DNA of 8,659 nt, taken from assembly GCA_012727835.1 (NCBI GenBank), contig JAAYGE010000103.1:1-8659 (forward strand), read 5' to 3'. Under the pieces are notes generated by a model, which saw nothing but the letters and a program-made list of their open reading frames with translations, had not been told where the DNA came from and did not search any database. This stretch comes from Bacillota bacterium. Its GTDB lineage: Bacteria; Bacillota_H; UBA994; UBA5500. The translations under genes were made by a program, and so were the position numbers. Shown here piece by piece: positions 4,687 to 8,659 of the stretch. Position 1 is the first letter of the stretch. The number at the start of each line of letters is the position of its first letter.

Positions 4687-6302
4687 TAACCCTCCCGAAT
4701 CAACCCGAAACGCACTAGAATCCGACTCAACGGCCGCCCTATCTTAGGAATAGCCGCCAACTCCTTGGCCGTTAGGGCGCCGGTTAAGAGCACTAGGAAA
4801 CCGTACAACACTACGGCAAGAACAACGGTCAACAGAGTGGCCCCCGTGTTAGAAAAGCGGAGTGCCAGCCACTGGTAGCCATAGTGGGTGGCTACCCCCA
4901 TCCCTGCCGTTGCCAGCAGCGGCCGTAGGAAAACATCCCCCACGGGCACCTTAACGCCCGAGAACCGCAACATAGCCCGGTAGTTTAGCAGGGAAGATAC
5001 GGCAAAACCGATTACCGTACTCATGGCCGACCCACCAATATTGAGGGCCGGTATAGCGGTCAGGAAGTAGGTTGCTACCAACTTAGCTAGGGCACCAAAG
5101 AACAAGTTAATAACTGGCACGTGGGTTTTCCCCAGGCCCTGCAAAATGCCGGAAGTGGTTTGCTGTAAAGCTAAGAAGGCCACCACATAAGCTAAAATCG
5201 TCAGAGGGAAGCCAACTCCGGCCCCCTGCTCCCCATACAGTAGAACACCAATGGGGGTGGCCAGCACCGATAAGCCAACGGCCGCCGGCAAGTTGATCAA
5301 CATGGCCAGTTTCAAAGCTAAGACCGAACGACTCTCTACCAGATGCCGCTGACCAAGAGATATGGCCCCCGCAATGGAGGGGATCAGACTGGCCACTAAA
5401 GCCACCGTAAACATTTGGGGCAAATTGATTAAGGGGGTAGCCATACCCGACAATTGCCCATACAAACCGGTGGCCTCCGCCTGGGAAAACCCGGCAGCTA
5501 ACAGTCGTCGCGGCACCACACCCGCATCAATCAGTTGCATAAAGGGTAATACGATGCCACCAATGGTAATAGGCACCGCTAGGGCAGCAAACTCTCTCAC
5601 GATTTTACGCCCGCTCTCGCCCACTTGCTGCTCGCGCTGCCATTTTCTCTCCAGCCGCGGTTTCAGTCGTCGGTAGGCGATGAGTAGAACCAGTAGACCG
5701 GCGGTACCACCTAGGGTAACACCAGATGAAATACCGGCAGCCACTACTTCTGGCGCCTTATGCAGGGATAACAGATACAGCCCCAGTCCTAAAGCAATAC
5801 CTACTCGCACCACCTGCTCGGCGATCTGACTCAAAGCGTAGGGCACCATCTCCTGAAAGCCTTGGAAATAGCCCCGCATGCCCGACATCAAGGCCACAAC
5901 GAAAACCGCCGGGGCCATGGCTAGTAGAGCCCCTAAGGCCCGCGGATCGCCCAACACATTGCTCACCAGGTAGGGAGAAGCTAACATCAGGATGATAGTC
6001 GATAAAAGACCTACTGTACCAAGGGCCAGCATAGAAATTCGAAAAACTCGCTGAGCCGCCCGGTATCTCTTTCTGGCTACCCGTTCGGCTATCATTTTGG
6101 CAATGGCGATAGGAGGCCCCGATATGGAAATGGCCAGCAGGGTGTTATAGATAGGATAAGCCATTTGATATAGTCCCATTATCTCGTCCCCAGCAAAACG
6201 GGCCAGGGGGATCCGGTAAATGGCTCCGAGGGCCCGCACAAAAATGCCGGCCACACTTAATATAGCGGCGTTCTTAACAAACCGGTTATCACGTTCTTTC
6301 AC
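4686..6302 (-). CDS. yabM: SpoVB/YabM-type polysaccharide or lipid flippase (MOP superfamily)
   Basis: A 538-residue polytopic membrane protein of the polysaccharide-transporter branch of the MOP superfamily. Relatives such as SpoVB, YabM and MurJ move lipid-linked wall or polysaccharide precursors across the membrane. About 14 hydrophobic helices are visible, with the family N-terminus (residues 11-50: NAAILSVAGIF, then YRIPLARFAG and GLYQMAYPIY) and MRGYFQGFQEMVPYALSQ (about 142-159). A polar cytoplasmic stretch near 210-235 divides the two halves. The position between spoVT and mazG matches B. subtilis yabM, but the substrate cannot be read from sequence and stage V protein B is an equally common name. 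The start is a GTG with only a weak GGG six bases upstream. The N-terminus fits relatives, so I keep it. Its stop overlaps the mazG start. Confidence 0.92.
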   Translation of the reverse strand: MKERDNRFVKNAAILSVAGIFVRALGAIYRIPLARFAGDEIMGLYQMAYPIYNTLLAISISGPPIAIAKMIAERVARKRYRAAQRVFRISMLALGTVGLLSTIILMLASPYLVSNVLGDPRALGALLAMAPAVFVVALMSGMRGYFQGFQEMVPYALSQIAEQVVRVGIALGLGLYLLSLHKAPEVVAAGISSGVTLGGTAGLLVLLIAYRRLKPRLERKWQREQQVGESGRKIVREFAALAVPITIGGIVLPFMQLIDAGVVPRRLLAAGFSQAEATGLYGQLSGMATPLINLPQMFTVALVASLIPSIAGAISLGQRHLVESRSVLALKLAMLINLPAAVGLSVLATPIGVLLYGEQGAGVGFPLTILAYVVAFLALQQTTSGILQGLGKTHVPVINLFFGALAKLVATYFLTAIPALNIGGSAMSTVIGFAVSSLLNYRAMLRFSGVKVPVGDVFLRPLLATAGMGVATHYGYQWLALRFSNTGATLLTVVLAVVLYGFLVLLTGALTAKELAAIPKIGRPLSRILVRFGLIREG

Positions 6303-6341
6303 TCTAGGCCCATCCCTTCTTTCATGGCTAAAACTCTACCT

Positions 6342-6350
6342 ATTATAGCA
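6342..6350 (-). promoter_or_regulatory. Extended -10 element before the flippase gene
   Basis: The minus strand reads TGCTATAAT, a perfect extended -10 (TGnTATAAT). There is no good -35 at 16-18 bp, which such promoters can do without. Transcription would start near 6335, about 33 nt before the GTG of the flippase gene. It lies between the spoVT terminator and that gene, where a promoter for the yabM-mazG pair is expected. Confidence 0.6.
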
Positions 6351-6377
6351 TGTATGGCGGGCGAACACCCCTTATAC
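6349..6377 (-). promoter_or_regulatory. Candidate sigma-E-like promoter overlapping the extended -10
   Basis: On the minus strand GTATAAG (6371-6377) is followed after 14 bp by CATACATG (6349-6356). The second matches the sigma-E -10 consensus CATACA-T at about 7 of 8 positions and the spacing is correct, but the -35 is only partial. SpoVB in B. subtilis is sigma-E dependent, which makes mother-cell control plausible. The -10 overlaps the TGCTATAAT element by two bases. Confidence 0.35.
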
Positions 6378-6391
6378 TTCGACCAGGCAGC

Positions 6392-6419
6392 AAAACGAGG
6401 TAGCAAGCGCTACCTCGCT
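6392..6419 (-). terminator. Intrinsic terminator of spoVT
   Basis: CGAGGTAGC (6396-6404) and GCTACCTCG (6409-6417) form a perfect 9-bp stem around a 4-nt loop. The minus-strand RNA adds a G-U and an A-U pair at the base. It is followed by UUUU (6392-6395). The hairpin lies about 41 nt after the spoVT stop and before the flippase promoter, so it closes the spoVT transcript. Confidence 0.8.
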
Positions 6420-6459
6420 AATTCTTTACGTAAGACTTCTTTCCTGCCCAGTTCGAAAT

Positions 6460-7017
6460 TTAACCTTCCATCTGTTTTCCTAAAAAACTGGCCGCTGTTT
6501 CCGCCAGTTTGCTCTCTAACTCACCAAACACCGCATCCGCTTCTTTACTGCAGATAATGACACAGCCTAAGGGATGGCCTTCCGCCACAATCGGAGAAAC
6601 AACCTGGGCGGTCAGTTTATTGACACCATCTAAGAAATCGATGGCATTACCCTGTCCCTTACCTTCACCCGGATTAAGCATCATGGTGCGCCGCTCCTCC
6701 ATGGCGGTTTCCGCTAGTTTACCTAAAGGCTGGTTCAAAAACTCCTTCTTAGCACCGCCAGAAACGGCTATGACTAGATCCCGATCGGTAACCAAACAGA
6801 TGTGTCCCGTCGATTCGTTTAGTGAATCTGCATACTGCTGGGCAAAATCCCCTAATTCACCGATGGGTGAGTATTTCTTAAGTATAACTTCGCCATCACG
6901 GTCAACGAAAATCTCCAACGGATCCCCTTCACGAATACGTAAGGTACGTCGAATTTCTTTTGGTATAACAACACGCCCTAAATCGTCAATACGCCGGACG
7001 ATGCCTGTTGCCTTCAT
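6460..7017 (-). CDS. spoVT: Stage V sporulation transcription factor SpoVT
   Basis: A 185-residue SpoVT, an AbrB-family DNA-binding regulator that activates or represses sigma-G-dependent genes in the forespore. The swapped-hairpin AbrB domain spans about 1-52, beginning MKATGIVRRIDDLGRVVIPK and running on through EIRRTLRI. A GAF-like domain (about 56-180) follows and forms the tetramer interface in the known structure. Length is close to the B. subtilis protein (about 178). The ATG has AAGGAGG eight bases upstream. A sigma-G-like promoter lies just before it and an intrinsic terminator just after. It is therefore probably a single-gene unit, as in B. subtilis, where spoVT is under sigma-G. 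The foldase gene lies 109 nt upstream. Confidence 0.97.
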   Translation of the reverse strand: MKATGIVRRIDDLGRVVIPKEIRRTLRIREGDPLEIFVDRDGEVILKKYSPIGELGDFAQQYADSLNESTGHICLVTDRDLVIAVSGGAKKEFLNQPLGKLAETAMEERRTMMLNPGEGKGQGNAIDFLDGVNKLTAQVVSPIVAEGHPLGCVIICSKEADAVFGELESKLAETAASFLGKQMEG

Positions 7018-7060
7018 GATTTCTGCCTCCTTATCAGCTATTGACAGTTACAGGTAAGTA

Positions 7061-7090
7061 TAGTATTCGACTTGCTATGTGCAATTATGC
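7061..7090 (-). promoter_or_regulatory. Sigma-G-like promoter of spoVT
   Basis: On the minus strand GCATA (7086-7090) is followed after 18 bp by AATACTA (7061-7067). The sigma-G consensus is G-[AC]-AT-[AG], 18 bp, CAT-[AT]-[AC]-TA, so only the first -10 base deviates. Transcription would start near 7053, about 36 nt before the ATG. A weaker sigma-A-like pair (TTGCAC, 16 bp, TATACT) overlaps it. Confidence 0.65.
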
Positions 7091-7126
7091 TTGAAGGGTT
7101 GCTAAAAGGTACAAAGACTGCTGGTG

Positions 7127-8089
7127 CTACCGAGCTAACAACAGGACTAACTTATCAGCCTGCAATTGCTGGCGAAAATCGTTCCAGGCTTGCTCTTGCT
7201 TCATGGTCAAGACCCGCTGGTGGGCCTGCTTAGCCACTTGCTCATAGGTCCGTTCTTGTGCCGGCTCCTTGGCCTCCGCCTTAATAATATGGTACCCATG
7301 ACTGGTAACAATAATCGGACTGATTTGGCCCGGCTCCAGGGCAAAGGCCGCTTCTTCAAAGGCCGGTTCCATCTGTCCCCGACTGAACCACTGGAGATCC
7401 CCCCCGTAGGGGGCACTTTCCTCGTCTAGGGAATGTTCTTTGGCCAGGAGGGCAAAATCGGCTCCCTGCTGCAACTGCTGTAGCAGGGTTTCCGCCTCCT
7501 GCTCATCGGCTACTAGGATATGGGCCACTTTTACCATTTCTGGCTGGTCAAAGCTGGCCTTGTGTTCTTCATAATAGGCTTGCGCCTCGCTTTCGTCAAC
7601 GGTTATCCCGGTAACCACCTGCTCATACAAACGGGTCAAGAGCAGATTGTTGCCAAAATAGACCCGCAGATCCTCCTCATCTATATGGTGGCTGGCCAGC
7701 TTTTCCTGAAAACCGGTCAGGTCACCCTGAAAGAGATTGTTTTTTAACCAGTCCAACAGCTGGGCCGCATACTCGGCCTGTTCTTCTTCCGAGGCCAACC
7801 CCTGGGCCGCCTCCAGCAAAAGCTGTTCTTCTGCCAACTGGGCCAGCACTTCCCGCCGATTCTGCTGGGCAAAATCGGGCTGGTAATCGGCCGTATGGCC
7901 AAACTGGAGATCATAGCTGAATTGAATAATGTTCAGCCGCTCTGCCAGCTGGGCGGGGGTGATTATCTTTCCCCCCACATAGGCCGCTACGTTCGAAGAA
8001 ATTATCATAAAGATAACGGTGATCAGTAAAAGCGCCACCAGTGGAACTAACCAGGGTTTCGTACGGACCAGGCGACCAAAGTTACCCAC
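7127..8089 (-). CDS. Membrane-anchored parvulin-type peptidyl-prolyl isomerase (PrsA/SurA family)
   Basis: A 320-residue extracytoplasmic foldase. Relatives (PrsA, SurA) catalyse cis-trans isomerisation of prolyl bonds and help exported proteins fold. A short basic N-tail and one transmembrane helix (about 13-32) form a signal anchor. No Cys is present near it, so unlike B. subtilis PrsA it is not a lipoprotein. A SurA-N-like helical chaperone region (about 40-180) follows. The rotamase domain (about 184-272) has VKVAHILV (187-193, H190), GGDLQWFSRGQM (229-240) and the closing HGYHIIK (264-270). The GTG start overlaps the last 8 nt of mfd, and AAGGAGG lies nine bases upstream inside mfd, so the two are probably co-transcribed. 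No strong terminator is visible before spoVT. Its substrates are unknown. Confidence 0.92.
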   Translation of the reverse strand: MGNFGRLVRTKPWLVPLVALLLITVIFMIISSNVAAYVGGKIITPAQLAERLNIIQFSYDLQFGHTADYQPDFAQQNRREVLAQLAEEQLLLEAAQGLASEEEQAEYAAQLLDWLKNNLFQGDLTGFQEKLASHHIDEEDLRVYFGNNLLLTRLYEQVVTGITVDESEAQAYYEEHKASFDQPEMVKVAHILVADEQEAETLLQQLQQGADFALLAKEHSLDEESAPYGGDLQWFSRGQMEPAFEEAAFALEPGQISPIIVTSHGYHIIKAEAKEPAQERTYEQVAKQAHQRVLTMKQEQAWNDFRQQLQADKLVLLLAR

Positions 8090-8659
8090 TTACCTCTTCC
8101 TCCTTTGGCATTTCCTCCAGCAGTTCACCCACTAACCGCACCCACTCCCGTGCTAGAGTCAGTGGATTGCTGTTAGCCTTCTGCCAGATGAAAACACCCG
8201 GCTTATTTGGTTGTAGACGCAGCTGCCCGTCGGGCCGTCGGAAAAGGTATTCAATCTGCGCGGGCGTCAAGAAGGCCTGCGGTCCCATTTCCATGCGCAA
8301 ACTGCCGGTCTTAGCACTTAACCGACTTAACCCCAGTTGTTGTGCCAAAACCCGTATGCGAGCCACCAGCAGCAGGTTGCTAACGCTCTCCGGCATTCTA
8401 CCATAGCGGTCGAACATTTCATCCTCGATATCATCCACATCTTCCAGGGTGGTGACGGCCCTAATCTTCTTGTACATCTCGATCTTTTGCTGACCATCGG
8501 CGATGTAGCGATCGGGAATGAAGGCGTCTACCGGCAACTCAATCTCCACTTCCTGTTCAACCGGCGCCGGTTTGCCCTGCAATTCCCGCACGGCCTCTTC
8601 CAGCAACTGGCAGTAGAGATCAAAGCCCACAGCCACCATAAAGCCATGCTGTTCTGGGC
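8082..8659 (-). CDS. mfd: Transcription-repair coupling factor Mfd, C-terminal end (partial)
   Basis: The last 192 or so residues of Mfd, the ATP-driven translocase that removes stalled RNA polymerase from DNA lesions and recruits UvrA. The frame stays open to the window edge and begins PEQHGFMVAVGFDLYCQLLE, the conserved join between the helicase part and the C-terminal domain. An internal ATG at 8639 is not the start. The remainder is the regulatory TRCF C-terminal domain (D7), with LPVDAFIPDRYI, then a segment ending DRYGRMPESVSNLL. Mfd is over 1,100 residues in relatives, so most of the gene lies to the right. It overlaps the foldase gene by 8 nt and stands upstream of spoVT as in other Firmicutes. 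Confidence 0.96.
   Translation of the reverse strand, partial: PEQHGFMVAVGFDLYCQLLEEAVRELQGKPAPVEQEVEIELPVDAFIPDRYIADGQQKIEMYKKIRAVTTLEDVDDIEDEMFDRYGRMPESVSNLLLVARIRVLAQQLGLSRLSAKTGSLRMEMGPQAFLTPAQIEYLFRRPDGQLRLQPNKPGVFIWQKANSNPLTLAREWVRLVGELLEEMPKEEEVSG

Noticed and set aside
6509..7057. A 182-codon plus-strand open frame opposite spoVT.
   Set aside because: It is the antisense shadow of a well-conserved gene, lacks a ribosome binding site, and its product is Ser/Pro-rich with no recognisable domain.

Overview
The window is a stretch of chromosome from an endospore-forming Gram-positive bacterium of the Firmicutes, and gene content and order point to the Clostridia/Peptococcaceae side. The evidence is the presence of spoVT, yabP, yabQ and a SpoIID-family gene, strong GGGAGG-type ribosome binding sites before most genes, and the conserved order known from Bacillus subtilis (mfd, spoVT, yabM, yabN/mazG, yabO, yabP, yabQ, divIC, yabR). 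No genus can be named from this alone. Base composition looks balanced and even throughout, and I see no sign of foreign DNA.

All twelve protein genes lie on the minus strand, so they are transcribed from the right end to the left. In transcription order they are: the 3' end of mfd (transcription-repair coupling factor); a membrane-anchored parvulin-type foldase overlapping mfd by 8 nt; spoVT with its own sigma-G-like promoter and terminator; a SpoVB/YabM-type flippase coupled by a TAATG overlap to mazG; the nucleoid protein HU; rqcP/yabO (S4 RNA-binding, ribosome quality control); a SpoIID/LytB-family lipoprotein; yabP; yabQ; divIC; and yabR (S1 domain) behind its own sigma-A-like promoter. 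At the extreme left edge a second sigma-A-like promoter points out of the window, and the last 8 bases look like the start of a tRNA, perhaps the tRNA-Met that follows yabR in B. subtilis.

Two themes link the genes. One is sporulation and envelope building: SpoVT times forespore genes, the flippase, YabP and YabQ serve cortex and coat formation, the SpoIID-like protein trims peptidoglycan, and DivIC acts at the septum. The other is housekeeping at the DNA/RNA interface: Mfd, HU, MazG, RqcP and YabR. The operon is cut by hairpins after spoVT, HU, yabP and possibly divIC. Those after HU and yabP end only about 20 nt before the next start codon, leaving no room for a separate promoter, so they may act as attenuators or 3'-end stabilisers.

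No gap between genes exceeds about 150 nt, and the gaps hold only the signals listed. I found no mobile element, CRISPR array, complete RNA gene or evident new system. The most distinctive points are the two intercistronic hairpins, the loss of both zinc-site cysteines in the SpoIID-like protein, the MazG without its usual methylase half, and a perfect Spo0A-box match in front of the HU gene.
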